Positions 23,976 to 33,806 of a DNA stretch of 64,000 nucleotides are shown one piece after another. The translations under genes were made by a program, and so were the position numbers. This stretch comes from Thalassospira profundimaris. Its GTDB lineage: Bacteria; Pseudomonadota; Alphaproteobacteria; Rhodospirillales; Thalassospiraceae. The first letter of the stretch is position 1; each line of letters opens with the position of its first letter. Below the pieces are notes generated by a model that worked only from the letters and a program-made list of their open reading frames with translations, was not told the origin of the DNA and made no database searches. The stretch spans positions 164,969-228,968 of the forward strand of contig NZ_JPWI01000007.1 of assembly GCF_003326795.1 (NCBI RefSeq), read 5' to 3'.

Positions 23976-25769
23976 TCAGGACCCGGTGGCAGCATCGGCA
24001 ACGGTTTGCATGTCCTGACCGTTGTCCGATGGCGCCTTGTCATCAATCACGGCAATCGTCGCGTGGGCAATGCGACGCGCACGCTCAAACAACCGATAGA
24101 TGCGTTCAACCAGCGCCACATTGATGCGATAGCACCGGATATCCACATCACGCGGACCGATGGCATCGCTGATCCGGCGCAATGTCAGCTCCATCTTGTC
24201 GGTGAATTCGGCCTTGCGTGCCAGAACGGCCATGGCCGTTTCGCGATCTTCGCTTGAATAGGCGGTAAGTGCCTGTTTGAGACAATCCTCGCCGATCTGA
24301 AACAGCTCGGCCAGCTGGGTGCGCCGTTCCTGGGACGGGATTTGCCCGATATCCATCAGCTCCGAGACCATATCCACCATTTCCTCGGCAACAAGATCCC
24401 CCACCGCTTCAAGGTGGTTGCTGACTTCAAGTTCGTTTTGCAGCCTTCTTTGTTCCGAAGGCAAAAGCTCTGACCGGCGGACCTTGCTGGCAAACAGTGC
24501 AATCGCGTCCTGAAGACTATCGACACCGTCATCAAGCTCGGCAATGTGTTGCAGTCTGGTACTCGTCGGCTTCCCCAGATTTTCGCGACCGCGACGGACA
24601 ACATCAGTCACGATATCCCCCATATGGATGACCTCGTTGCGCAAAAGCGCAATTGCCGCTGCAGGCGTGTCGGTCACTTCATGCATCAGATATTTCGGGC
24701 TGGGATCAAGCGGCGGGTCAATGACGGTTTCAAGCGGCACCAGCTTTTCGATCAGCCGGGCAATCCACGGCACGAAACCGATCATCAGGATCACATTGGC
24801 AATGTTGAAAATGCTGTGTGCATTGGCAATTTCGCGCGCAATATCGGTACTGCCGCCATTGGTCACATACGTGATGTCAGACACGAATTCCGACAATTGC
24901 GAAATAAACGGAAGCCACAACAACACACCGCCAATGTTAAACAGCACATGTCCAATTGCGGTCCGCAAGGCATCCCGGCCCTTGCCGATTGTCACCAGAA
25001 GGGCGGTAAAGCAGGTCCCGATATTGGCTCCGAAAATCAGGGCTATCCCGCCATCAAGACTGACAAGGCCCTGCCCGGCCAGAACAATGACAATCCCCGT
25101 TGTCGCGGCACTCGATTGCACAAGGGCGGTAAAAACGGCGGCGACAATGATGGCAAGTACGGGGTTTTGCATTTGGGCCATCAGATCGATAAAGGGCGGA
25201 TAGGTGCGCAGTGGTTCCATCGCGTCGCTCATCATGCCCATGCCAAAGAACAGCATCCCCATGCCAAGGATCGCCTTCCCGGCAAGGGCAACACGCTTGC
25301 GTGTTCCCATCATGGTCATGGCAAAACCGATCGCGATCACCAACGGCGCGATGGCCTCGACCTTGAATGCGATGATCTGAGCGGTCAGGGTACTGCCGAC
25401 ATTGGCCCCCATGATCACGGCAATTGACTGGGCAAAGGGCATTAACCCCGCCGACACAAAGCCGACCACCAGAACCGTCGTGACACTGGAAGACTGCACA
25501 AGCCCGGTCACCAGCGCACCCGATATCGCCGCCATAAAACGGTTGCGCGTCATTTTTGACAGGATGAAGCGCAGCTTTGCACCGGCAAGGGTCTTAAGCG
25601 CACTTGCCAGATGATCCATCCCATAAAGGAACAGCGCAAGGCCCCCGACAAGCCCGACCGCCATCCAGCCCGCTTGCAACGTTCCCCCGTCCTCGGCTGC
25701 CTGTGCAGTCGAAAGATCAAGAACGAAGAAGGACAGACTTAACAGCAATAGGCGAAGGAACCCGGACAT
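23976..25769 (-). CDS. Na+/phosphate cotransporter family protein (NptA/YjbB type)
   Basis: A 597-residue inner-membrane protein. An N-terminal signal-like segment is followed by two inverted PNaS repeats, each with the family QSS signature: GLVQSSSVTTVLVVGF near residue 89 and ALVQSSAATTGIVIVL near 216. The C-terminal 200 residues are soluble, helical and PhoU-like (LQHIAELDDGVDSLQDAI, SNHLEAVGDLVAEEMVDM). Such proteins move phosphate coupled to sodium, often outward in bacteria. The gene is single. Confidence 0.9.
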   Translation of the reverse strand: MSGFLRLLLLSLSFFVLDLSTAQAAEDGGTLQAGWMAVGLVGGLALFLYGMDHLASALKTLAGAKLRFILSKMTRNRFMAAISGALVTGLVQSSSVTTVLVVGFVSAGLMPFAQSIAVIMGANVGSTLTAQIIAFKVEAIAPLVIAIGFAMTMMGTRKRVALAGKAILGMGMLFFGMGMMSDAMEPLRTYPPFIDLMAQMQNPVLAIIVAAVFTALVQSSAATTGIVIVLAGQGLVSLDGGIALIFGANIGTCFTALLVTIGKGRDALRTAIGHVLFNIGGVLLWLPFISQLSEFVSDITYVTNGGSTDIAREIANAHSIFNIANVILMIGFVPWIARLIEKLVPLETVIDPPLDPSPKYLMHEVTDTPAAAIALLRNEVIHMGDIVTDVVRRGRENLGKPTSTRLQHIAELDDGVDSLQDAIALFASKVRRSELLPSEQRRLQNELEVSNHLEAVGDLVAEEMVDMVSELMDIGQIPSQERRTQLAELFQIGEDCLKQALTAYSSEDRETAMAVLARKAEFTDKMELTLRRISDAIGPRDVDIRCYRINVALVERIYRLFERARRIAHATIAVIDDKAPSDNGQDMQTVADAATGS

Positions 25770-25889
25770 TCAAAACCCGCCGCAATCAAGGACAACCAGC
25801 CCACAAGCATTACTACAGCCCGCAATAATTGTCAGGATTTTCAGAAACCTAGGCACACACATTTCGCAAGACATCCGGACGCATAAAAC

Positions 25890-25932
25890 AACAGGGGCAG
25901 CGCACGATATGGATCGGTGCACTGCCCCTGTT
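25890..25932. terminator. Terminator downstream of glpD
   Basis: AACAGGGGCAG (25890-25900) pairs with CTGCCCCTGTT (25922-25932), with additional pairing of GCGCAC and GTGCA-like bases inside. On the minus strand it is followed by GTTTTAT, suitable for glpD. Confidence 0.7.
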
Positions 25933-25968
25933 CTAAATTTCCAACCTGTCTGACGACAGATATCGCAT

Positions 25969-27513
25969 CTATTGCGCGGCGATCACGCGTTCTGACTGCT
26001 TTTCCGGTGCCAGACGGGTTTCAAGTGCAGCAATCTGTTCCGCACTCAGACGCAGGCCAAGCTTGGAACGTCGCCAGATCAGGTCATCAATCTTGCGAAC
26101 CCATTCATGATCAATCAGATAGCGCAGTTCCGCTTCATAAAGGTCATGACCATAGCATGTGCCAAGGTCGGTCATTTTCGATGCGGTTCCGACAATCAGT
26201 TCAATCCGGGTGCCATAGGCACGCAGCAACCGTTTCAGCAACCCGCGATCCATCCAGCCATATTGACCAGCATAAAGCGCAAGCGCCTCATCATAGGATG
26301 CATTGGGGAAATCGCCACCGGGCAGGGTTTCACGTGCGGTCCATGGCGCATCGCGGGTGCCAAGCTGCTTGGTGATGATCTGAAGCGCATGTTCCGCCAG
26401 CTTGCGATAGGTGGTGATTTTCCCGCCAAACACATGCAGTGCCGGGGCAACCCCGTCATTGGCTTCAAGTTTAAGGGTATAATCACGCGAAACCTTTGAT
26501 GCATTTTCGCTTTCGCCATTTCCGGCATAAAGCGGACGCACACCGGAATAGGTCCAGACGACATCGTCGGACGATATCTGTTTTTTGAAGTAACCGCTGG
26601 CAAGCTTGCACAGATAATCGATTTCGGTCTGATCGATTTTGACCTTGGCCGGGTCACCGGCGAAATCAACATCGGTGGTTCCGATCAGGGTAAAATCATC
26701 CTGATAGGGAATGGCAAAGACGATGCGCCCATCGCCATTCTGGAAGATATAGCAATAGTCATGGTCAAACAGCTTGGGCACGACAATGTGGCTGCCCTTG
26801 ACCAGACGAATATCGGCCTTGGTATCAGATTGCACCACACCGTTTTTCGGATTGATCAGATCAGCACACCAGGGCCCCGCCGCATTGACCAGCATCCGGC
26901 CCGACACCTGCCGTTCTGCGCCGGTTTCCTCGTCGCGCAGGGCAACCTGCCACTGATCTTTGATGCGCTTGGCACCGACACATTTGGTGCGCGTCAGGAT
27001 TTCCGCGCCAAAGCCGTTGGCATCAATGGCATTAAGCACCACCAGACGCGCATCATCGACCCAGCAATCGGAATAGACAAAGCCCTTTGTCACGCCATCA
27101 CGAAGCGGCGCACCCGATACATGCTTGGCAAATGAAATGCCCTCGGACGCCGGAAGTTTTTTGCGACCACCAAGATGATCATAAAGAAACAGTCCAAGAC
27201 GGATCATCCATGCCGGGCGCAAATCCTTGCGGTGCGGCAACACAAAGCGCAACGGCCAGATGATATGCGGCGCATTGCCAAGCAACACTTCTCGTTCGGT
27301 CAAAGCTTCGCGTACCAGCCGGAATTCATAATGTTCCAGATAGCGCAAACCACCATGGATCAGCTTGGTACTGGCTGACGAGGTTGCGCTGGCCAGATCA
27401 TCCTTTTCACAGAGCAGAACCTTAAGGCCGCGGCCCGCCGCATCACGGGCAATGCCGGCACCGTTAATGCCACCACCAATAATGATCAGATCGTAATGTG
27501 CAGTCGTCGCCAT
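25969..27513 (-). CDS. glpD: Aerobic glycerol-3-phosphate dehydrogenase GlpD
   Basis: A 514-residue FAD enzyme that oxidises sn-glycerol-3-phosphate to dihydroxyacetone phosphate at the inner face of the membrane and passes electrons to ubiquinone. Markers: FAD motif DLIIIGGGINGAGIARDAAGRG at 8-29, SSASTKLIHGGLRYLEHYEF near 45-64, the active-site region GVRPLY near 341, HVFGGKITTYRKLAEHAL near 365 and a C-terminal cap with ALETRLAPE. The length is normal. No glpF or glpK is in the window. Its upstream region has two similar TTTTYGAAA sites that may bind a GlpR-type repressor. Confidence 0.96.
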   Translation of the reverse strand: MATTAHYDLIIIGGGINGAGIARDAAGRGLKVLLCEKDDLASATSSASTKLIHGGLRYLEHYEFRLVREALTEREVLLGNAPHIIWPLRFVLPHRKDLRPAWMIRLGLFLYDHLGGRKKLPASEGISFAKHVSGAPLRDGVTKGFVYSDCWVDDARLVVLNAIDANGFGAEILTRTKCVGAKRIKDQWQVALRDEETGAERQVSGRMLVNAAGPWCADLINPKNGVVQSDTKADIRLVKGSHIVVPKLFDHDYCYIFQNGDGRIVFAIPYQDDFTLIGTTDVDFAGDPAKVKIDQTEIDYLCKLASGYFKKQISSDDVVWTYSGVRPLYAGNGESENASKVSRDYTLKLEANDGVAPALHVFGGKITTYRKLAEHALQIITKQLGTRDAPWTARETLPGGDFPNASYDEALALYAGQYGWMDRGLLKRLLRAYGTRIELIVGTASKMTDLGTCYGHDLYEAELRYLIDHEWVRKIDDLIWRRSKLGLRLSAEQIAALETRLAPEKQSERVIAAQ

Positions 27514-27558
27514 GCGGGGCCTCTTTCAGCCAAAGGAATCTCTCTTTGATCTCAAAAT

Positions 27559-27589
27559 AGTTCATTTTCGAAAATTTTCAAGTTTCGAA
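27559..27589. promoter_or_regulatory. Putative GlpR-type operator upstream of glpD (proximal)
   Basis: AGTTCATTTTCGAAA (27559-27573) contains the 12-bp palindrome ATTTTCGAAAAT (27564-27575), followed by a TTTCGAA repeat at 27583-27589. A one-mismatch copy of the 15-mer lies at 27674. Confidence 0.5.
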
Positions 27590-27673
27590 TTGTGACATTT
27601 ATTCGACACAGCCATGTCTCCATCGCATGCGCCAACTGCCAGATGCAGGTCAGACAGCATGAAAATTTTGAAA

Positions 27674-27688
27674 AGTTCATTTTTGAAA
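27674..27688. promoter_or_regulatory. Second copy of the glpD-region operator-like repeat
   Basis: AGTTCATTTTTGAAA differs by one base from the 15-mer at 27559. The two direct repeats are 115 bp apart and both lie upstream of glpD. Confidence 0.42.
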
Positions 27689-27695
27689 TAAATTG

Positions 27696-27723
27696 AAAAA
27701 CCCCGCCTGATATTCAGGCGGGG
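27696..27723 (-). terminator. Rho-independent terminator after asnB
   Basis: On the minus strand a perfect CCCCGCCTGA/TCAGGCGGGG stem with a three-base loop is followed by TTTTT, 45 bp after the asnB stop. Confidence 0.9.
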
Positions 27724-27768
27724 CGTTCATGGATGCAATGAAATTGGAATGTCGGGTTTGTCAGCCCG

Positions 27769-29709
27769 TCAGGCCAGCCAGCGTTTCTGCCAGTCCGAGA
27801 GCATGGAAATCGTCCAGAGCTGATGACCCCAGTTGCGTTTGCCGCTCATATGTTCGTTCTGCAGCTTTTCGATTTGACGGCGGTCCAGACCAAAGTCCTG
27901 ATAAAGTGCGTCATTGGCCAGAAGATCGCCCATCCATTCACGCAGCGGCCCGCGCAGCCATTGCGCCAAAGGCACGCCAAAACCGGTTTTCGGGCGATCA
28001 ATCATTTCGCGCGGCACATATTTATAGAGAATCTGGCGCAGGGCATATTTGCCGGTCGACCCATTCATCTTGAGCCGTGCGGGAAGACGCCAGCCAAATT
28101 CGATCACGCGATGATCGATAAACGGCACCCGGACCTCAAGCGAATTGGCCATCGATGCACGGTCAACCTTGGTCAGAACATCATCAACCATATACATCAT
28201 CGTATCCATGATTTGCATGGACGAGACATAGTCAAGATTGCGGTTCCGACAGAACATCTCACCCGGAACGCGGAATTTCTTGCGCGAGGAACGGCTGCCC
28301 AGAAGCTTGTCGCTATCAAACAGCGACAGCAGCGCATGATACCGGTCGAGATCATCCCTGATCGCCAGAAGCGGGGCAGCCTTATGGATTTTATCGCCAA
28401 TCGCACTGGTCGAAAGCTTGCCCGGAACCAGCCCGACAAGATTGTCCCATTGCTCTGGTGACAGCATGGTCAGACCACGCGACACAAGTGACGCACCAAA
28501 CGGAATACTGCCTGCTGCGGCACTCAGCTGCTTGGCCCAAAGATAACGGGTATAGCCGCCAAATGTTTCATCCCCGCCATCACCGGAAAGCGCAACCGTG
28601 ACTTCCTTGCGGGTCAGGGCCGAAATCAGATAGGTCGGAATGGCCGAGCTGTCAAAGAACGGCTCGTCATAGGTTTCCGAAAGCTTCGGCACCAGATCAA
28701 GCGCATCCTTGGGCGTGACATAAAGTTCGGTATGATCGGTTTTAAGATGGCGCGCCACTTCACCGGCAAAAGCCGCCTCGTTAAAGGCTTCGTCTTCGAA
28801 ACCGACCGAAAATGTTTTGACCGGACGATCCGAAACCGACTGCATCAGGGCAACAATGGTCGATGAATCAATCCCGCCCGACAGAAATGCACCCAGCGGT
28901 ACATCGGCAACCATGCGGCGCTGAACAGCATCGCGGAGCAAATCTTCAAGCGCATCAATCGCGCTTTGATCATCGCCGCTCCATGCATGTTTTTGCCCGT
29001 TGAGGACCGCATCCTCAACCGACCAATAGGCCGTCTCGGTTGCCTGGTCGTGCGAGGTTACCTCAAGAATATGACCGGGCTTGAGCATCTTGGCATGCGC
29101 ATAGATCGAAAGCCCCGATGGCACATAGCCAAAGCGAAGATAGGCCTCAAGACCAGCCTGATTGACTTCGCGTGAAATGGCACCACCGGCCAGAAGCGCT
29201 TTGACTTCGGATGCAAAGCCTATATTGCCCTCATAGCGAGACCAGTAAAGCGGCTTGATGCCAAGACGGTCACGCACAAGCGTCAGTTTCTTTGCTTCCT
29301 TGTCCCACAGGGCAATCGCAAACATGCCGATCAGGCGCTTGATCGTATCGCGCACGCCCCAATGGGCAATGCATTCAAGGATGACTTCGGTGTCGGAATG
29401 CCCGCGCCAGGCAACATTGATATTGGCCGCAGCCAGCTTCTCGCGAAGTTCCGGCGCGTTATAGATCTCGCCATTATAGACCATGACATAACGGCCATTG
29501 GCCGAATGCATCGGCTGTTTACCGGCATCAGAAAGATCAATGATCGCAAGGCGGCGCTGGCCAAGTGCCAGACCATTATCGGAATCAACCCAGACATCGC
29601 CGCCATCAGGGCCGCGATGATGCAGTGCCGCATTCATGCGCGATACAGCATCGCCCAATCCGCTTGCGTCACTTTGTCCAGACAGCCATAAACCGGCAAT
29701 TCCACACAT
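27769..29709 (-). CDS. asnB: Asparagine synthase (glutamine-hydrolysing) AsnB
   Basis: A 646-residue enzyme that makes asparagine from aspartate, ATP and glutamine. I set the start at the ATG before Cys2 (MCGIAGLW), which must be N-terminal for glutaminase activity; 40 upstream codons are open but unrelated. The Ntn amidotransferase half has HHRGPDGGD and MVYNGEIYN. The synthetase half has the PP-loop GAFLSGGIDSSTIVAL near 265 and YLISALTRKEVTVALSGDGGDETFGGY near 340. It is the long bacterial form, often found with surface polysaccharide genes, but here it stands alone with its own terminator. Confidence 0.94.
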   Translation of the reverse strand: MCGIAGLWLSGQSDASGLGDAVSRMNAALHHRGPDGGDVWVDSDNGLALGQRRLAIIDLSDAGKQPMHSANGRYVMVYNGEIYNAPELREKLAAANINVAWRGHSDTEVILECIAHWGVRDTIKRLIGMFAIALWDKEAKKLTLVRDRLGIKPLYWSRYEGNIGFASEVKALLAGGAISREVNQAGLEAYLRFGYVPSGLSIYAHAKMLKPGHILEVTSHDQATETAYWSVEDAVLNGQKHAWSGDDQSAIDALEDLLRDAVQRRMVADVPLGAFLSGGIDSSTIVALMQSVSDRPVKTFSVGFEDEAFNEAAFAGEVARHLKTDHTELYVTPKDALDLVPKLSETYDEPFFDSSAIPTYLISALTRKEVTVALSGDGGDETFGGYTRYLWAKQLSAAAGSIPFGASLVSRGLTMLSPEQWDNLVGLVPGKLSTSAIGDKIHKAAPLLAIRDDLDRYHALLSLFDSDKLLGSRSSRKKFRVPGEMFCRNRNLDYVSSMQIMDTMMYMVDDVLTKVDRASMANSLEVRVPFIDHRVIEFGWRLPARLKMNGSTGKYALRQILYKYVPREMIDRPKTGFGVPLAQWLRGPLREWMGDLLANDALYQDFGLDRRQIEKLQNEHMSGKRNWGHQLWTISMLSDWQKRWLA

Positions 29710-29800
29710 AAAATAATCCTGTAAAACCCTGCCGTTACTTAAAACAATAACGGCACATTCTACAATGAAAACATTCTGCAAACCCGATGCTGCACACATA

Positions 29801-29829
29801 AAAATGCCCGGATGAGGCAATCCGGGCAA
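29801..29829 (-). terminator. Rho-independent terminator after the AcoR-like regulator gene
   Basis: TGCCCGGAT (29805-29813) pairs with ATCCGGGCA (29820-29828) around a six-base loop; on the minus strand it is followed by TTTTATG. Confidence 0.75.
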
Positions 29830-29948
29830 TCTGGCAGGTCGGCATTCGGATCAATCACACCTGAAACGCGCCAAAGCCGCCCTGCAAAAGGATAAGGGCA
29901 GGCTCTTTGGACGAGACATAAGCGACCAAAAGGGTATGACGCGGCAAG

Positions 29949-31847
29949 TCAGCGCCTCTCGATTCCCAGTCGCGCCATCCGGCGATAGAGCGTGTTGCGT
30001 CCGATACCAAGCGCCTTGGCCGTGTTGCTGATATGCCAGTGATGATCGTCCAGAAGCTGGCGCAGCGCGCCTTCTTCGGCCCGTTCAATCGCATCGCGTG
30101 CCGATGTTGCGGGTTTGATTGTCTCGATGCGGAAATCGTCCGGAAGATGATCGCCTTCAATCACACCGTTTTCGGCAAAGACACTGGCATATTGCAACAC
30201 ATTGATCAGTTCGCGCACATTGCCCGGCCATTGATGACGGGTCAGAAGTCTGATCACTTCATCACTGCATTCGACATAATCATTCGACAAAGCAGCCAAC
30301 AACCGCCCGATCACATCGACAATATCACTGCGCTCACGCAAGGGCGGAACGGCAAGACGCGCGCCCTTGATCCGATAGAGCAAATCTTCGCGGAACTTGC
30401 CATCCGCTACCGCCTGACCAAGATCGACATTGCTTGCACAGATCAGGCGGAAATCGACCGGTACCGACTTGGTACTGCCAAGCGGTTCGACCTTGCGGCT
30501 TTCAAGAACACGCAACAGCCGTCCCTGAGCGGCAAGCGGCATATCGCCGATCTCATCAAGAAACAGCGTTCCACCATTGGCTTCGCGGATGCGCCCGCCA
30601 AATCCGTCTCTTGCTGCCCCGGTAAAGGCCCCACCAGCATGGCCAAACAGTTCGTTTTCAATCAATCCTTCGGGCAGGGCTGCACAATTGATCGCAACAA
30701 AGTTTCTGGATTTTCCAAGGGTTGCTTCATGGATATGACGCGCCAGATATTCCTTGCCACTGCCGGTTTCACCCGACATCAGGATATTGATATCGCGCGC
30801 ATGCAGACGCGTTCCGATATCGTAAATCCGGCGCAATGCCGGATCACGATCCGCAATCTGCGCAATCTTCCTTGCTGGTGCGGGCGTTCTGCTGGCAATC
30901 GGGGTAGATCGCCCGACATAGTGACGGCGCATCCGTTCCGGCATCGTCACAGAGCCAAACAGAACCCCGCCCCCGGCAATATTAAGCGCCATGGCCGATG
31001 AATTCCCGCCGTCCTGTGCGGTGAATTTCGACAACAGGGCATCGACATCCATCTCGAACATATCGGCGATGTCAGTGGAATTGTTGGCTGCGGCAAGAAT
31101 GCGGCGCGCTGTTGACGTCGCCCCGTTGATCTTGCCATCCGGGGCGATTGAAATCATCGCATCGCGGGTCGATCCGACATGCCGGGCCTCGGGGTGAAGA
31201 TGAAGGATCACATCGCCAGCCCGTTCATCAAAAAACAGGATGCGTTCAAGTGCATCGGCGTAATCGGCCACCATGCCGCGCACGCGCAGGCAATCGGTGC
31301 GTTTGATATCATCGCGCACAGCCGATACATCAAGCACCGAGCACACCTTGCCATCGGGATCAAAGACCGGGGCAGCTGTGCAGGTCAGCACGGAATGCTG
31401 GGACAGGAAATGTTCATCCTTATGGATGGTGATCGGGCGTCCTTCGACAATACAGGTGCCAATGCCGTTCGTACCTTCACGCTCCTCGCTCCAGACAGCG
31501 CCGGGCAACAGGCCGTTGGTCCGAAATGATGGCAACAGGGAATGGGCGGCAACACTGTCAAGGATCACGCCGCTATTATCGGTCAGAAACACCGCATAAC
31601 CCGACGCATCAATCTTGCGATAAAGGGTCCGGACGAGATCATGGGCATGGTGATAAAGCCGCCCGTTGCGATCACGCAATTGACGGGTCTGGCTTTCGGG
31701 CATGACTTCGGGACGGCGCAAGGTGTCATGAGCCAGACCAAAGCGTTCTTCACACCGTTGCCAGCTTTCAAGCACCGCACGATTTTGCGCACCACCGCTA
31801 AGTTGCAATGCTGCTTCTATCCGTCCGCCGGGAAGGTTTCCTGACAT
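29949..31847 (-). CDS. Sigma-54-dependent Fis-family activator (AcoR-like)
   Basis: A 632-residue enhancer-binding protein. The N-terminal 310 residues hold a GAF-type sensor (REGTNGIGTCIVEGRPITIHKDEHF near 123-147) and a second sensor-like stretch. The AAA+ domain has Walker A SGETGSGKEYLA near 350, the sigma-54 contact loop GAFTGAA near 398 and Walker B GGTLFLDEIGDMP near 418. The C-terminus has the Fis helix-turn-helix NTAKALGIGRNTLYRRM. It is divergent from an aldehyde dehydrogenase gene with a -24/-12 promoter, so it most likely activates that gene in response to an alcohol or aldehyde metabolite. Confidence 0.93.
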   Translation of the reverse strand: MSGNLPGGRIEAALQLSGGAQNRAVLESWQRCEERFGLAHDTLRRPEVMPESQTRQLRDRNGRLYHHAHDLVRTLYRKIDASGYAVFLTDNSGVILDSVAAHSLLPSFRTNGLLPGAVWSEEREGTNGIGTCIVEGRPITIHKDEHFLSQHSVLTCTAAPVFDPDGKVCSVLDVSAVRDDIKRTDCLRVRGMVADYADALERILFFDERAGDVILHLHPEARHVGSTRDAMISIAPDGKINGATSTARRILAAANNSTDIADMFEMDVDALLSKFTAQDGGNSSAMALNIAGGGVLFGSVTMPERMRRHYVGRSTPIASRTPAPARKIAQIADRDPALRRIYDIGTRLHARDINILMSGETGSGKEYLARHIHEATLGKSRNFVAINCAALPEGLIENELFGHAGGAFTGAARDGFGGRIREANGGTLFLDEIGDMPLAAQGRLLRVLESRKVEPLGSTKSVPVDFRLICASNVDLGQAVADGKFREDLLYRIKGARLAVPPLRERSDIVDVIGRLLAALSNDYVECSDEVIRLLTRHQWPGNVRELINVLQYASVFAENGVIEGDHLPDDFRIETIKPATSARDAIERAEEGALRQLLDDHHWHISNTAKALGIGRNTLYRRMARLGIERR

Positions 31848-31993
31848 AGACGCTATCTCCCTTGTGTCGGTGTTTTACCCGGAATTTTCCGGTGGCGCGG
31901 CTTGTGCCGCATCCGATCACAATGGCAATCGTACCATATCGGGGGCCCTTCACGCCAAACAGTTTCGCGGTAAAAAATCCGTTCAATCCGGAC

Positions 31994-32011
31994 TGTTCCA
32001 TTTTTGGAACA
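31994..32011. promoter_or_regulatory. Palindromic enhancer site (TGTTCCA-N4-TGGAACA)
   Basis: A perfect 7-4-7 palindrome about 120 bp upstream of the -24/-12 promoter, the usual distance for an upstream activator sequence. The AcoR-like protein encoded next to it is the natural candidate to bind it. A GACTGTTC half-site recurs at 32031-32038. Confidence 0.65.
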
Positions 32012-32130
32012 ATTTGCGCCGTTTGTATCGGACTGTTCGCCGTCCGTCTTTGCCTGGCGACCTTTTCGGCATCCCGGTAACCGCATGAAAACCGGTCATT
32101 TTTCGCCCCTATCCCTAAACGTGACCAAAG

Positions 32131-32145
32131 TGGCATGACCTTTGC
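32131..32145 (+). promoter_or_regulatory. Sigma-54 promoter (-24/-12) of the aldehyde dehydrogenase gene
   Basis: TGGCATGACCTTTGC matches the TGGCAC-N5-TTGC consensus with the GG and GC doublets 10 bases apart. The ALDH start follows about 65 bp later behind a GGAGG ribosome site. Confidence 0.85.
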
Positions 32146-32211
32146 GGATAAGGCACCGTCACAATCAAAAAGCGGGCGAAAAAATCGCCTGTCGATCTCG
32201 GAGGAACCAAA

Positions 32212-33732
32212 ATGATCTACAAGAATCCAAATGACGCCGGCAGTCCGGTAAGCTTCAAAGGCCGTTACGAGAACTTCATCGGCGGCGAATGGGTCGCTCC
32301 GTCCAAGGGCCAGTATTTCGAAAATGTCTCGCCGGTGAATGGCAAACCATTCTGCGAGGTAGCCCGTTCATCAAGCGAAGATATCGAAAAAGCACTTGAT
32401 GCCGCCCATGCCGCTTTCCCGGCCTGGGGCAAAACATCGGTGACCGAGCGTGCCAACATGCTCAACAAGATCGCTGATCGCATGGAAGCCAATCTGGAAA
32501 TGCTGGCTGTTGCCGAAACCTGGGACAATGGCAAGGCCGTGCGCGAAACGCTGGCCGCTGACATTCCGCTGGCGATCGATCATTTCCGCTATTTTGCCGG
32601 TGCCATTCGTGCACAGGAAGGGTCGCTTGGCGAAATTGATGACAATACGGTCGCCTATCACTTCCACGAACCACTTGGTGTGGTTGGCCAGATCATTCCG
32701 TGGAACTTCCCGATCCTGATGGCGGTCTGGAAACTGGCACCGGCCCTTGCCGCAGGCAATTGTATTGTTCTGAAACCGGCCGAACAGACCCCGGCTTCGA
32801 TCTGCGTCCTTCTGGAACTGATTTCCGATCTGATCCCGGCAGGTGTCGTCAACGTCGTGCAGGGCTTTGGTGTCGAAGCCGGCAAGCCGCTGGCACAAAG
32901 CAACCGCGTGGCCAAAGTCGCCTTTACCGGTGAAACCACCACCGGTCGTCTGATCATGCAATACGCATCGGAAAACATCATTCCGGTGACGCTTGAGCTT
33001 GGTGGCAAGTCACCGAACATCTTCTTTGAAGACATCATGGCAGCAGATGACGATTTCCGTCAGAAAGCCGCCGAAGGCATGGCCATGTTTGCCCTTAACC
33101 AGGGCGAAGTTTGCACCTGCCCGTCGCGCGCCATCATTCAGGAAAGCATCTATGACAAATTCATGGATAGCGTTCTGTCGCGTGTTGCAAACATCAAACA
33201 GGGCAACCCGCTTGATACCGACACCATGATGGGTGCACAGGCCTCGACCGAGCAGATGGAAAAGATCATGTCCTATCTCGATATCGGCAAACAGGAAGGG
33301 GCAGAAGTCCTCTGTGGTGGCGACAAGGCGGATCTGGGCGGCGACCTTGCGGGCGGCTTCTATATCCAGCCGACCATCTTCAAGGGCCACAACCGCATGC
33401 GCATCTTCCAGGAGGAAATCTTTGGTCCGGTTGTTTCGGCAACCACCTTCAAGGACGATGCCGAAGCCCTTCATATCGCCAATGACACGCTGTATGGCCT
33501 GGGTGCCGGTGTCTGGACGCGCGATGCCAACCGTTCGTACCGCTTTGGCCGTGATATCAAGGCCGGTCGTGTCTGGACCAACTGCTATCACCTCTATCCG
33601 GCCCACGCGGCCTTTGGTGGTTACAAGCAGTCGGGCATCGGTCGTGAAAACCACAAGATGATGCTCAACCATTATCAGCAAACCAAGAACCTTCTGGTTT
33701 CCTACGATCCGAAACCGATGGGCTTCTTCTGA
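32212..33732 (+). CDS. aldB: NAD-dependent acetaldehyde/aldehyde dehydrogenase (AldB/ExaC/AcoD type)
   Basis: A 506-residue aldehyde dehydrogenase that oxidises short aldehydes such as acetaldehyde to acids with NAD(P)+. The substrate-site Asn is in PWNFPIL near 165, the catalytic Glu in [12 protein letters not shown] near 266 and the catalytic Cys in [14 protein letters not shown] near 304. The double Cys CTC after GEV is typical of the AldB, ExaC and AcoD enzymes used in ethanol and acetoin metabolism. GGAGG lies before the ATG. It is preceded by a sigma-54 promoter and followed by its usual partner, a DUF779 protein. No alcohol dehydrogenase is in the window. Confidence 0.93.
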   Translation: MIYKNPNDAGSPVSFKGRYENFIGGEWVAPSKGQYFENVSPVNGKPFCEVARSSSEDIEKALDAAHAAFPAWGKTSVTERANMLNKIADRMEANLEMLAVAETWDNGKAVRETLAADIPLAIDHFRYFAGAIRAQEGSLGEIDDNTVAYHFHEPLGVVGQIIPWNFPILMAVWKLAPALAAGNCIVLKPAEQTPASICVLLELISDLIPAGVVNVVQGFGVEAGKPLAQSNRVAKVAFTGETTTGRLIMQYASENIIPVTLELGGKSPNIFFEDIMAADDDFRQKAAEGMAMFALNQGEVCTCPSRAIIQESIYDKFMDSVLSRVANIKQGNPLDTDTMMGAQASTEQMEKIMSYLDIGKQEGAEVLCGGDKADLGGDLAGGFYIQPTIFKGHNRMRIFQEEIFGPVVSATTFKDDAEALHIANDTLYGLGAGVWTRDANRSYRFGRDIKAGRVWTNCYHLYPAHAAFGGYKQSGIGRENHKMMLNHYQQTKNLLVSYDPKPMGFF

Positions 33733-33806
33733 TCGCGCAATGACCGTGACCGGGCGCATCTCCTCCCGGATGCGTCCGGTCGCCTTTCGCGAAAAGGAGG
33801 CAGAAT

